A stretch of DNA of 64,000 nucleotides from JBPOFY01 sp049889815 (GTDB taxonomy: Bacteria > Verrucomicrobiota > Verrucomicrobiia > Opitutales > Coraliomargaritaceae), in assembly GCA_049889815.1 (NCBI GenBank), contig JBMHCR010000028.1, positions 14,944 through 78,943 on the forward strand, in the 5' to 3' direction. The stretch's first letter is position 1. Every line of letters starts with the position of its first letter. Positions 45,039 to 52,549 of this stretch are shown in pieces. A model generated the notes under the pieces. That model ran no database searches, was not told the DNA's origin, and saw only the letters and a list, made by a program, of their open reading frames with translations. The position numbers were made by a program, and so were the translations under genes.

Positions 45039-45134
45039 CTACCAAGTGCGCTTCTTGTGACGATTTGACTTCAAGCGCTTGCGGCGCTTGTGGTTGTTCA
45101 TCTTAAGACGACGTTTCTTTTTTAAGTTACCCAT
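45039..45134 (-). CDS. AURKAIP1/COX24 (bS22-like) mini ribosome-associated protein
   Basis: A 31-residue protein, below most gene-finder limits, reading MGNLKKKRRLKMNNHKRRKR then LKSNRHKKRTW. The pattern GxxKKKRRxKMxxHKxRKxL is that of the AURKAIP1/COX24 domain, whose bacterial members (bS22 type) sit in the small ribosomal subunit. Seventeen of 31 residues are Lys, Arg or His. It has its own strong terminator. The neighbouring rpsT and rluA-like genes on the same strand are also ribosome related. Confidence 0.85.
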   Translation of the reverse strand: MGNLKKKRRLKMNNHKRRKRLKSNRHKKRTW

Positions 45135-45222
45135 GAAAGTTGTGTGGTGGTGTTAATTTTGAAAGGGGAGAAAGAGTCAGAAATCAACAGGAGTGTAAAG
45201 GCTTTTTGTGCATTCTCCAAAA

Positions 45223-46041
45223 TTAGTCCTCCGCTTCAAGGCCTAAACGCTTGATAAACAACTGCATCTGCTTGGAAAAGGAACAAATAACCTGCGCCTC
45301 GTCATCGAGTTGACACTGGTTCAGATGCAGTGCAAGGCCCTGAAACGCAACGACATCAAGACCCGCTCCTCGTTTTTTCGGCATCAACTCGCGCTGTGTT
45401 GGCACGTGACTCCCTCCATACAGGTCGTCCCCTAAAACAGGAATACCATGCACTGCAGCATGGGCACGGACCTGGTGAACCCTAAAAAACGAAGCTCTCG
45501 CCTCCCACAGCGTGTAACCAGCGAGCGACTCAGATAGAAGTTCGAAGTCGGTAAAGGACTTTTTGCCCTTCGCCGTCGATGGAATCATCTTCGGTTTGAC
45601 ATCGTGTGGCAAGAGCGGCGCATCCGCTGTGAATCGATCTTCCAACTCGTTCGGTTTGGCACCAGAAACAAACGTAAACCGAAAGTCCATATCCCCCGAG
45701 CCAAAGTGGTTACGCAGCTCTGCTAGGCTCTCCCGTTGCTTACCAAACAAAGCGACCCCACTGATTGCGGGATCCATATAATAGACCGAACCAAAGATAC
45801 TAGCTCCACGGTTCACGAGTTCTGGCTTGCCCGCCTGCAACTGCCGATTCAGTGCAGCATCAAGGTTTGGCTGCGTATCCCACGGATACTCACGCAACGC
45901 AAGACCTCCAAGCTTATACAGAGCCAGCCATTCGTCCGTCTCAGCCAACACCGGCAAACGGATGGGCTCCTCCCCCATCAGTGGCGGTGGAAAACCAATC
46001 GCATCTTGTTTGCGACTCTGGCTCATGCGATTTGCAGACAT
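45223..46041 (-). CDS. RluA-family pseudouridine synthase with altered active-site motif
   Basis: About 272 residues from the ATG at 46041 (MSANRMSQSRKQD). I prefer this start over 46062 because the terminator of rpsT occupies 46042-46075. The sequence matches RluA-like enzymes, which isomerise uridines in rRNA or tRNA: LALYKLGGLALRE for the usual KPxGL, and HQVRAHAAVHGIPVLGDDLYGG for the conserved C-terminal block. The catalytic HRLDxxTSG is replaced by YYMDPAISGVALFG: the catalytic aspartate is kept but the preceding His-Arg-Leu is lost. It is either a diverged enzyme or has reduced activity. The target RNA is unknown. Confidence 0.8.
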   Translation of the reverse strand: MSANRMSQSRKQDAIGFPPPLMGEEPIRLPVLAETDEWLALYKLGGLALREYPWDTQPNLDAALNRQLQAGKPELVNRGASIFGSVYYMDPAISGVALFGKQRESLAELRNHFGSGDMDFRFTFVSGAKPNELEDRFTADAPLLPHDVKPKMIPSTAKGKKSFTDFELLSESLAGYTLWEARASFFRVHQVRAHAAVHGIPVLGDDLYGGSHVPTQRELMPKKRGAGLDVVAFQGLALHLNQCQLDDEAQVICSFSKQMQLFIKRLGLEAED

Positions 46042-46075
46042 AAAATACCCCCGGATCGACAAACGAATCCGAGGG
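46042..46075 (-). terminator. terminator of rpsT
   Basis: On the minus strand CCCTCGGAT and ATCCGGGGG make nine pairs (one wobble) with a 10-base loop, then TATTTTA. It abuts the chosen start of the downstream RluA-like gene, so read-through is needed for that gene unless it has its own promoter. Confidence 0.72.
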
Positions 46076-46105
46076 CACCTATTGGGTGGGGTATTAGCAA
46101 AATTG

Positions 46106-46363
46106 TTACGCAGCGATCAATGCAGCACAGCGTGCCTTATGACGAGCGATCTTATTGGCGTGCACGAGATTCGACTTTGCTGCCTTGTCCAGTGCAGAGA
46201 TAAATGCACGTGATGCAGCGATGATCGCGTCCTTATCGCCAGCTTCCACAGCTAGATCAACCTTCTTAGCAAGTGTCTTCAGGCGGCTTTTAACCTGACG
46301 GTTGCGGAGGGTGCGGGCTTCCGTTTTGCGGATATATTTGAGTGCAGATTTAGTGTTTGCCAT
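46106..46363 (-). CDS. rpsT: 30S ribosomal protein S20
   Basis: Primary-binding 16S rRNA protein of the small subunit. The 85 residues begin MANTKSALKYIRKTEARTLRN, include the typical KSRLKTLAKKV and SALDKAAKSNLVHANKIARHKAR, and end in ALIAA; helical and strongly basic as expected. It has its own terminator 30 bases downstream. On the minus strand a TTGACA (46411-46416) could be the -35 box, though no good -10 box follows it. The trpS gene lies upstream on the same strand. Confidence 0.96.
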   Translation of the reverse strand: MANTKSALKYIRKTEARTLRNRQVKSRLKTLAKKVDLAVEAGDKDAIIAASRAFISALDKAAKSNLVHANKIARHKARCAALIAA

Positions 46364-46467
46364 GTCTTTTGAAAGTTAAAGGGCGGGAAAGTGATCCGAT
46401 CAGATACTGCTGTCAAGGTAGAAAAGCCCGAAAAATAGGGTCTCAATTCGATAAAAATCAGCAAGCA

Positions 46468-47532
46468 TCATCGGGGACGCTCCACAAATCCGGCTTTGCG
46501 ATAAATTTTACCCAAAACCCTGTAGGCTCGCTTTTGTGCTGCCTCGGCACCAGACCTCAACACCGACTGGAGGTAAGCTTTATCACCTATCAACTCATTG
46601 TAACGCGCCTGCACCGGTTCCATGACAGCGATCACCGCGTCGGCGACCTCTCTCTTTAGCTCTCCATAGCCCTTCCCTGCCAAGCGTTCCTCAAGTTCTG
46701 CAACTTCTCGCCCACTCATCGTAGAATAGATCTGCAGCAAATTGCTAACACCAGGTTTATTCTCGCGAGCGACAATTTCGCTTCCCGAGTCGGTCACCGC
46801 ACTCATCACCTTCTTGCGGAGCACATCTGGTCGATCCAGAATATAAAGCGTAGCATTTTGATTTTCATCACTCTTCGACATCTTGCGTTCGGGATCCTGC
46901 AGGGACATCACACGCGCGCCCGCCTTTGGAATGAACGGCTTGGGAATCGTAAAGGTATCGGAATAGGTATGATTAAAACGCTGCGCCAGAGCTCGGCAGA
47001 GCTCGAGGTGCTGCTTCTGGTCGTTGCCAACCGGCACTGCGTCTGCGTTATACAACAAGATGTCAGCAGCCATGAGCACGGGATACATAAGTAGCCCAGA
47101 GTTGACTGAAGCCTGAGCAGGTGCGCCGTCGTGCGAAAATTTAAGGTCATTGCCATCTTCGCTCGACTTGAACCCAAGTTTCGCTGCCTTCTCTTTAAAC
47201 TGGGTCATGCGCTGTAAATCGCCAATCGGTGTGATACAGCTAAGCAACCATGCCAGTTCGGTGTGCCCAATCACATGTGATTGAATGAAAATATTAGAGC
47301 GTTCCGGATCGAGTCCACAAGCGATATACTGAGCAGCACAAGAAAGCGTATTCTTGCGCAAGTCAGCAGGGGTGTACTTCACGGTAATCGCGTGCATGTC
47401 AACCACCCCAAAGAAGCAATTGTAGTCATCCAACATGGTCGCCCAGTTCTTAATTGCACCAAGGTAGTTACCAATAGTGAGATCACCAGTCGGCTGTGCA
47501 CAGGTTAGAATAACTGGCTTTTCTTCGCTCAT
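46468..47532 (-). CDS. trpS: tryptophanyl-tRNA synthetase
   Basis: Charges tRNA-Trp. A class I synthetase of 354 residues with Rossmann-fold signature TGDLTIGNYLGA (the HIGH motif as TIGN), the KMSKS loop as RKMSKSDEN and the expected GNDQKQHLELCR block. A mid-protein segment (TQFKEKAAKLGF plus the following 25 residues) is longer than in B. subtilis TrpRS, as in other Verrucomicrobia-like enzymes I recall. No leader peptide or T-box was seen upstream, and the divergent PhoD-like gene starts about 55 bases away. Confidence 0.96.
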   Translation of the reverse strand: MSEEKPVILTCAQPTGDLTIGNYLGAIKNWATMLDDYNCFFGVVDMHAITVKYTPADLRKNTLSCAAQYIACGLDPERSNIFIQSHVIGHTELAWLLSCITPIGDLQRMTQFKEKAAKLGFKSSEDGNDLKFSHDGAPAQASVNSGLLMYPVLMAADILLYNADAVPVGNDQKQHLELCRALAQRFNHTYSDTFTIPKPFIPKAGARVMSLQDPERKMSKSDENQNATLYILDRPDVLRKKVMSAVTDSGSEIVARENKPGVSNLLQIYSTMSGREVAELEERLAGKGYGELKREVADAVIAVMEPVQARYNELIGDKAYLQSVLRSGAEAAQKRAYRVLGKIYRKAGFVERPR

Positions 47533-47588
47533 ATTACGCCGATTGACGGCATCACAAACAATCTTGTCAACTCTAGTCTCCGCTTGCC

Positions 47589-48623
47589 GTGCCTAGATTT
47601 GCACCTATGCCTGTTCGCATGCGCCACATCATTCACCCTCTCCTATTTTCAACTCTACTCATTGGGTTAGCGAACGCGGATCACCCAAAGGATTTTGACA
47701 CTCGCATCGAGACCATCGCCTTCGGTTCGTGTAATCGTCAAACGCTCCCCCAACCAATGTGGGATGTGATCGCAGAAAACGAGCCCGATCTGTGGATCTG
47801 GGCGGGTGACAACATTTATGGTGATTCAAAAGACCCAGAGGTCATCCGAGCGAAATACGAACAACAGCTCAGCAACCCAAGCTATGCAGCGTTCCGCGAG
47901 ACGACATCAATCATCGACACATGGGACGACCATGACTTCGGTTGGAATAACGCTGGGCGCGAATATCCAATCAAGCAGATCACACAGCAACTCGCGCTGG
48001 ACTTCATGGGTGTCCCGAAAGACGATCCTAGAAGAAATCGGGAAGGAATCTATGGATCCTACGAGTTCGGCCCGAAGAATCAACGCGTTAAGGTCTTACT
48101 CTTGGATGGCCGCTATTTTGCAAGCGGGAATGACGCTCAAACTCCCGAGCTTCTGGGCGGTGCGCAGAAAGAATGGCTCGAGAATGAGCTACTGGGCAGC
48201 ACTGCGCAGATCCATTTCATTGTAAGCGGGATTCAGATCGTCTCGGAGGAGCACAGATACGAGCATTGGGGCCACTACCCGCAAGATCGTTCGTGGCTGA
48301 TCGACCTCATCGCTGAGGCCGACTTACCCGGCATCGTTCTACTTAGCGGGGACCGCCACATCCACGAGTTCTCGCTGCTTGAGGATAAACGCTTATCCCA
48401 CTCATTACTGGATGCCACTTCAAGCGGACTCACCCACTCTTGGAAAAAATACAAAGGTGAGAAGAATAGGCACCGTATCGGTGAGGTCTACAAGCAACAG
48501 GGCTTTGGTCTCATTCAACTGGATTGGGCGGAAACGAGCTGCATCGTTACCGTGCAAATTCGCGATGGTGAAAACCAGCCGGTGAACGCCCATACAATCG
48601 AGTTTTCGCTCGAGCACATGTAG
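47589..48623 (+). CDS. PhoD-like metallophosphoesterase, secreted
   Basis: A 344-residue exported phosphatase of the alkaline phosphatase D family. A signal peptide is seen (about residues 10-30, RHIIHPLLFSTLLIGLANA). Metal-site motifs follow in order: IAFGSCNRQ, LWIWAGDNIYGD, TWDDHDFGWNN, VLLLDGRYF and VLLSGDRHIHEF. PhoD enzymes use calcium and iron to cleave phosphodiesters and monoesters; this shorter form lacks the N-terminal beta domain of Bacillus PhoD. Its exact substrate is unknown. A nucleoside transporter begins about 50 bases downstream, which would fit salvage of nucleotide breakdown products. Confidence 0.88.
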   Translation: MPRFAPMPVRMRHIIHPLLFSTLLIGLANADHPKDFDTRIETIAFGSCNRQTLPQPMWDVIAENEPDLWIWAGDNIYGDSKDPEVIRAKYEQQLSNPSYAAFRETTSIIDTWDDHDFGWNNAGREYPIKQITQQLALDFMGVPKDDPRRNREGIYGSYEFGPKNQRVKVLLLDGRYFASGNDAQTPELLGGAQKEWLENELLGSTAQIHFIVSGIQIVSEEHRYEHWGHYPQDRSWLIDLIAEADLPGIVLLSGDRHIHEFSLLEDKRLSHSLLDATSSGLTHSWKKYKGEKNRHRIGEVYKQQGFGLIQLDWAETSCIVTVQIRDGENQPVNAHTIEFSLEHM

Positions 48624-48672
48624 TTGCGCAATGCCCTTGCCAGTCGTGCGCCGCTAACTCAAACTCGAACCC

Positions 48673-49884
48673 ATGGTGATTAGTCTACTCGGATATTTCG
48701 TTCTTATCGCAATTGCTTGGCGACTGTCCACCTCGCGAAAAGACATCAACTGGAGAACCATTGGCGGCGCCATCGCTATACAGTTTGGATTCGGAGTACT
48801 TGTGCTTTACGTCCCTTGGGGCAAAGCCGCGATTGAATGGCTATCTGACCTAGTGTCGGCCATCATCGCATTCGGCAATGACGGGATCGCATTCCTTTTC
48901 GGCGGACTTACAGACCCATCAGGCGGTTGGGGCTTCATCTTCGCATTTAAAGTCCTACCAGTCATCATCTTTTTCTCTGCGCTCATATCTGTGCTCTATC
49001 ACGCACGCATCATGCCGAACATCGTTAATATCTTAGGAGGAGTTATTCGATATATCCTCGGGACCAGCCGTGCCGAATCACTAAGTGCAACTGCCAATAT
49101 CTTCGTCGGGCAAACGGAAGCGCCACTGGCCATCAAACCCTACCTTCCACGCATGACCCGATCGGAGTTTTTCGCTGTTATGGTAGGCGGACTGGCCTCC
49201 ATAGCTGGTAGCGTCCTCGCTGGATATTCGCAAATGGGAATAGAGCTCAAATACCTCCTCGCAGCCTGTTTCATGGCAGCGCCAGCTGGTCTACTCTTCG
49301 CCAAACTACTGATCCCCGAAACCGAGACAATAGATAACAGTAAACTCGCAGAAGATACAGAGGGGGCACCAGTAAACATCTTTGACGCCGCAGCTATCGG
49401 AGCCAGTGATGGCCTAAAGCTTGCCCTTAATGTTGGAGCAATGCTCATCGCGTTCATCGGTTTAATCGCGCTAGCTAATGGTATCCTGGCTTGGGTCGGT
49501 GGATTGTTCGGCAACGATACACTGAGTCTTCAGTTACTACTCGGCTACCTCTTCAGTCCGGTCGCTTGGGTTCTCGGTGTGCCTTGGGAACAAGCGGTCA
49601 CTGGTGGATCCTTCATTGGGCAAAAATTGGTGCTCAACGAGTTTGTAGCATTTGCTGAGTTCACTCCAGTCGCGGAAAATTTCGCCCCAAGAACACAGGC
49701 TATCCTAATCTTCGCGCTCTGCGGCTTCGCCAATTTCTCATCGATCGCAATTCTGCTCGGTGGACTGGGCAGCTTAGTCCCTTCCCGCCGTCAGGAGATT
49801 GCGAAACTAGGTCTCAAGGCCGTGTTCGCCGGCACACTGGCAAATCTCTCCAGCGCAGCGATTGCCGGTGTCTTGATCCCATAA
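48673..49884 (+). CDS. nupC: concentrative nucleoside transporter (NupC/CNT family)
   Basis: Inner-membrane symporter that takes up nucleosides with H+ or Na+. The 403-residue protein is hydrophobic throughout, with the family blocks GFIFAFKVLPVIIFFSAL, SATANIFVGQTEAPLAI, SQMGIELKYLLAACFM and FALCGFANFSSIAILLGGLG. These correspond to the two re-entrant hairpins and nucleoside-binding helices. It follows the PhoD-like phosphatase gene by about 50 bases on the same strand; the two may form an operon for external nucleotide use. It ends two bases before the convergent yggS gene. Confidence 0.93.
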   Translation: MVISLLGYFVLIAIAWRLSTSRKDINWRTIGGAIAIQFGFGVLVLYVPWGKAAIEWLSDLVSAIIAFGNDGIAFLFGGLTDPSGGWGFIFAFKVLPVIIFFSALISVLYHARIMPNIVNILGGVIRYILGTSRAESLSATANIFVGQTEAPLAIKPYLPRMTRSEFFAVMVGGLASIAGSVLAGYSQMGIELKYLLAACFMAAPAGLLFAKLLIPETETIDNSKLAEDTEGAPVNIFDAAAIGASDGLKLALNVGAMLIAFIGLIALANGILAWVGGLFGNDTLSLQLLLGYLFSPVAWVLGVPWEQAVTGGSFIGQKLVLNEFVAFAEFTPVAENFAPRTQAILIFALCGFANFSSIAILLGGLGSLVPSRRQEIAKLGLKAVFAGTLANLSSAAIAGVLIP

Positions 49885-49886
49885 GC

Positions 49887-50585
49887 TCAATCACTTCGAC
49901 TGCCGTAGAGCGCAGTGCCAACACGGATTTGCGTCGACCCAGCCGCAATCGCTGTTTCTAGGTCTTCAGTCATTCCCATCGACAACTCCGGTAATGAAAC
50001 CGAGAACTTGGCGGCCAAATCGTCGCGTAGGTTTCGCAAACGTTCGAAGGCAACCTTTGCTGTGTCTGGGTCGTCATCCAGCGGAGCAATCGTCATGAGG
50101 CCATCTACTCGTAGATTTTCCGCTACTAATGCTGCTTCCAGCGCAAAGGCCATCTCCTCGATTCGAAAGCCGTATTTGTTTGGGTCCTCGCCTGTATTAC
50201 ACTGCAACAGGATTGGTAGGCACTTCTCTACATCGCCTGCTTGGCGGTTTAGACGCTGAATCAGTTTAGCGGAATCTACAGATTGGATACGATCGAAGGT
50301 ATCGATCGCGTCTTTCGTTTTGTTCGACTGCAAATGCCCAATCAACTCCCAATAGACTGAATCGGATGCAAATTCGGCACGTTTACCAGCAGCCTCCTGC
50401 ACCCGATTTTCACCAACAGCGCTCAAACCAACACGACTGGCATAGTCAATCGCATTGACCGGTTGATTCTTTGTGACGGGAAGTAACCGCACTGAATCGT
50501 CTGGACGCCCAGCAGCAGTGCACGCATTTTTCATACGCACCTGCACCTGTGCAAGGTTGAGCTCAAACGTTTGATAGTCGACCAT
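49887..50585 (-). CDS. yggS: pyridoxal phosphate homeostasis protein YggS/PLPBP
   Basis: PLP-binding protein of the cytoplasm, without known catalytic activity, that keeps vitamin B6 pools balanced. The 232-residue TIM-barrel has the PLP lysine in LLPVTKNQP (about residue 39), VGENRVQEAAGKR, WELIGHLQSNKTK and the C-terminal LSMGMTEDLETAI with GSTQIRVGTALYGSRSD. All are standard. It is divergent from the LysR-type gene at 50680, with about 95 bases between; often it is linked to proC or sepF but not here. Confidence 0.95.
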   Translation of the reverse strand: MVDYQTFELNLAQVQVRMKNACTAAGRPDDSVRLLPVTKNQPVNAIDYASRVGLSAVGENRVQEAAGKRAEFASDSVYWELIGHLQSNKTKDAIDTFDRIQSVDSAKLIQRLNRQAGDVEKCLPILLQCNTGEDPNKYGFRIEEMAFALEAALVAENLRVDGLMTIAPLDDDPDTAKVAFERLRNLRDDLAAKFSVSLPELSMGMTEDLETAIAAGSTQIRVGTALYGSRSD

Positions 50586-50679
50586 GGTAGTAGGCAGATA
50601 ATTTCATTCGAAAACTCAAGATAAGATTGGCTTTTTACAGCATTGTAATTCCATTAGATTGTATTATGTAATTTTCCTT

Positions 50680-51588
50680 ATGCACGTAGAAAACTTTAAA
50701 ATTTTTTCCGATCTAGTGGAAAGCGAAAGTTTTTCCCGGGCTGCAAAACTGAACGGGATCACACAATCCGCTGTCAGTCAGCAATTACGTGCGATGGAGA
50801 AACACTTCAACATTCTTATTGTGGATCGCAGCCAGAAGCAGTTTCGCCTCACCCGTGAAGGCCAAAAACTCTACGAATCAGCGAAAGAGATCCTCTACCT
50901 CTACGATAAGCTCAACAGCGAGCTTCAAGAAATGAAGAAGGTCATTAGTGGAACTATTCACATCTCAACGGTTTACAGTATCGGCCTACACGAATTACCA
51001 CCCTACATCAAAGCCTTTCTCGCAAAGTTTCCAGGGGTCAACATTCGCGTTGAGTACCGTCGTGCGAATATGGTGTATGAGGACATTCTAACCAACTCCA
51101 TCGACTTGGGCCTTATTGCTTACCCTCAAAAGCACAAACAGCTCGAAATTCTTCCGTTCCATGACGACGTTCTCATACTCGTTGTCAGCCCGGAGCACCC
51201 GCTTGCCAAACGGAAAACAGTAGATTTGGACGAAGTTGCTGGCCAAAAATTCATTGGCTTCGAACCAGACATCCCCACTCGAAAAGCTACCGATCAGATT
51301 TTTCGCGAGGCAAATATAGAGTGCGATCCTGTCATGGAATTCGATAATGTCGAAACCGTGAAGCGCGCCGTCGAAATCAATGCTGGTATCGCTATCCTGC
51401 CACAAACAACCGTTGTTCGTGAAGAAGCGCAAGGCCTCCTCAAAGTCATCAAGTTCAAATCGAAGGTCTATAAACGCCCATTGGCACTCATCCACCGCAA
51501 GGGCCGCGTTCTGACACCAGCGATGAAAAAACTGATCGAACTGTTGTCCTCAAAGGACTTAAACAGCTTGGAGACATCCGAAAATTAG
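50680..51588 (+). CDS. LysR-type transcriptional regulator
   Basis: A 302-residue regulator with an N-terminal winged helix (FSRAAKLNGITQSAVSQQLRA, about 16-38) and a substrate-binding domain of two Rossmann-like lobes (GTIHISTVYSIGLHEL, DLGLIAYPQKHKQLEI, ILPQTTVV). It resembles the CysB/CysL group in the C-terminal half. I start at the ATG at 50680 (MHVENFKIFSDLVE); the TTG at 50659 adds an unlike stretch. LysR regulators usually control a divergent gene, which here would be yggS, and the downstream metal transporter is convergent, so its target is not certain. Confidence 0.9.
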   Translation: MHVENFKIFSDLVESESFSRAAKLNGITQSAVSQQLRAMEKHFNILIVDRSQKQFRLTREGQKLYESAKEILYLYDKLNSELQEMKKVISGTIHISTVYSIGLHELPPYIKAFLAKFPGVNIRVEYRRANMVYEDILTNSIDLGLIAYPQKHKQLEILPFHDDVLILVVSPEHPLAKRKTVDLDEVAGQKFIGFEPDIPTRKATDQIFREANIECDPVMEFDNVETVKRAVEINAGIAILPQTTVVREEAQGLLKVIKFKSKVYKRPLALIHRKGRVLTPAMKKLIELLSSKDLNSLETSEN

Positions 51589-51591
51589 GCG

Positions 51592-52545
51592 CTATTCAAA
51601 TTCGTCCGTCTCCCGAGATCTGTCTCGGCTAACAAGTCGCCTCGAGACTATCCCATAGCGGGGACTAAACAGCAGAGCGGCAACAAAAATCATACCTGCG
51701 ACAACGGCTATCATTCCCGAGGTCGAAGTTGTCTCGATTAAGGCTGGATCGAACCCTACCCACCCCGGAAATCGTAGCGCACTCAAGTGCCCAAGCCACG
51801 CCGAAAGTGCGCCAATTACAGCACTGATCGCAATCATCGCGCCAAGTCGATCGGTCAACAGGTGTGCAGTCGCAGCTGGCACGATCAACATCGCAATTAC
51901 GATGATACTGCCGACGGCTTCAAATACTGCAACGGTCGTCACCGCCACCAACGTCATCAGCGCATAGTGCATCACGTTTGCACTGATGCCCAGACTAGTC
52001 GCAAGCTCGGGATCGAATGATGAAATTCTCAGTTCCTTAAAGAACAGTAGAACAAAGGTTAAATTCACAAGCGCAACGATGCCGAGCACCACCGCTGCTC
52101 GCGGAATTTCCAGCAGGACTCCGAATACCTCAAGCCGCCACAAAACATCCAGCGGCGTCAGCTCGATTGCACCATACAACACGCAACCTGCATCCAAGTC
52201 CACGTGATCCGCAGCTTGAACGATCAATAGCAACCCCAACGCAAATAAGGTGGTAAAAACGATCCCCATCGACGCACCCTCATCCACTTTCCCAAAGTTG
52301 CTGACCCATTGTGTAAAGACCGCCGTCAATACACCCACAATCATGGCACCTAGAAACAGTGCGAAGCTCGCTCGGGCACCCGTTATCAAGAACGCGATAG
52401 CCAGACCGGGAAGCACTGCATGGCTGATCGCATCACCCATCATGCTCATCTTTCGAAGCACCAAAAAATTCCCAAGGATCGAACACGCAATCGCTGCCAG
52501 CATGCCGACAATCACAATCCACGTATCAATCGTATACCAAGCCAT
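51592..52545 (-). CDS. Mn/Zn-type ABC transporter permease (ABC-3), second permease
   Basis: Integral inner-membrane subunit of a metal ABC importer, 317 residues, about eight helices. It shows the ABC-3 family blocks LRKMSMMGDAISHAVLPGLAI, GVLTAVFTQWVSN and VGSIIVIAMLIVPAATAHLL. The gene begins four bases after the fused permease and is the last of the operon SBP-ATPase-GNAT-permease-permease. Troponema-like Tro and Mnt systems have the same two-permease plan. It ends four bases from the convergent LysR gene. Confidence 0.92.
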   Translation of the reverse strand: MAWYTIDTWIVIVGMLAAIACSILGNFLVLRKMSMMGDAISHAVLPGLAIAFLITGARASFALFLGAMIVGVLTAVFTQWVSNFGKVDEGASMGIVFTTLFALGLLLIVQAADHVDLDAGCVLYGAIELTPLDVLWRLEVFGVLLEIPRAAVVLGIVALVNLTFVLLFFKELRISSFDPELATSLGISANVMHYALMTLVAVTTVAVFEAVGSIIVIAMLIVPAATAHLLTDRLGAMIAISAVIGALSAWLGHLSALRFPGWVGFDPALIETTSTSGMIAVVAGMIFVAALLFSPRYGIVSRRLVSRDRSRETDEFE

Positions 52546-52549
52546 CGTC

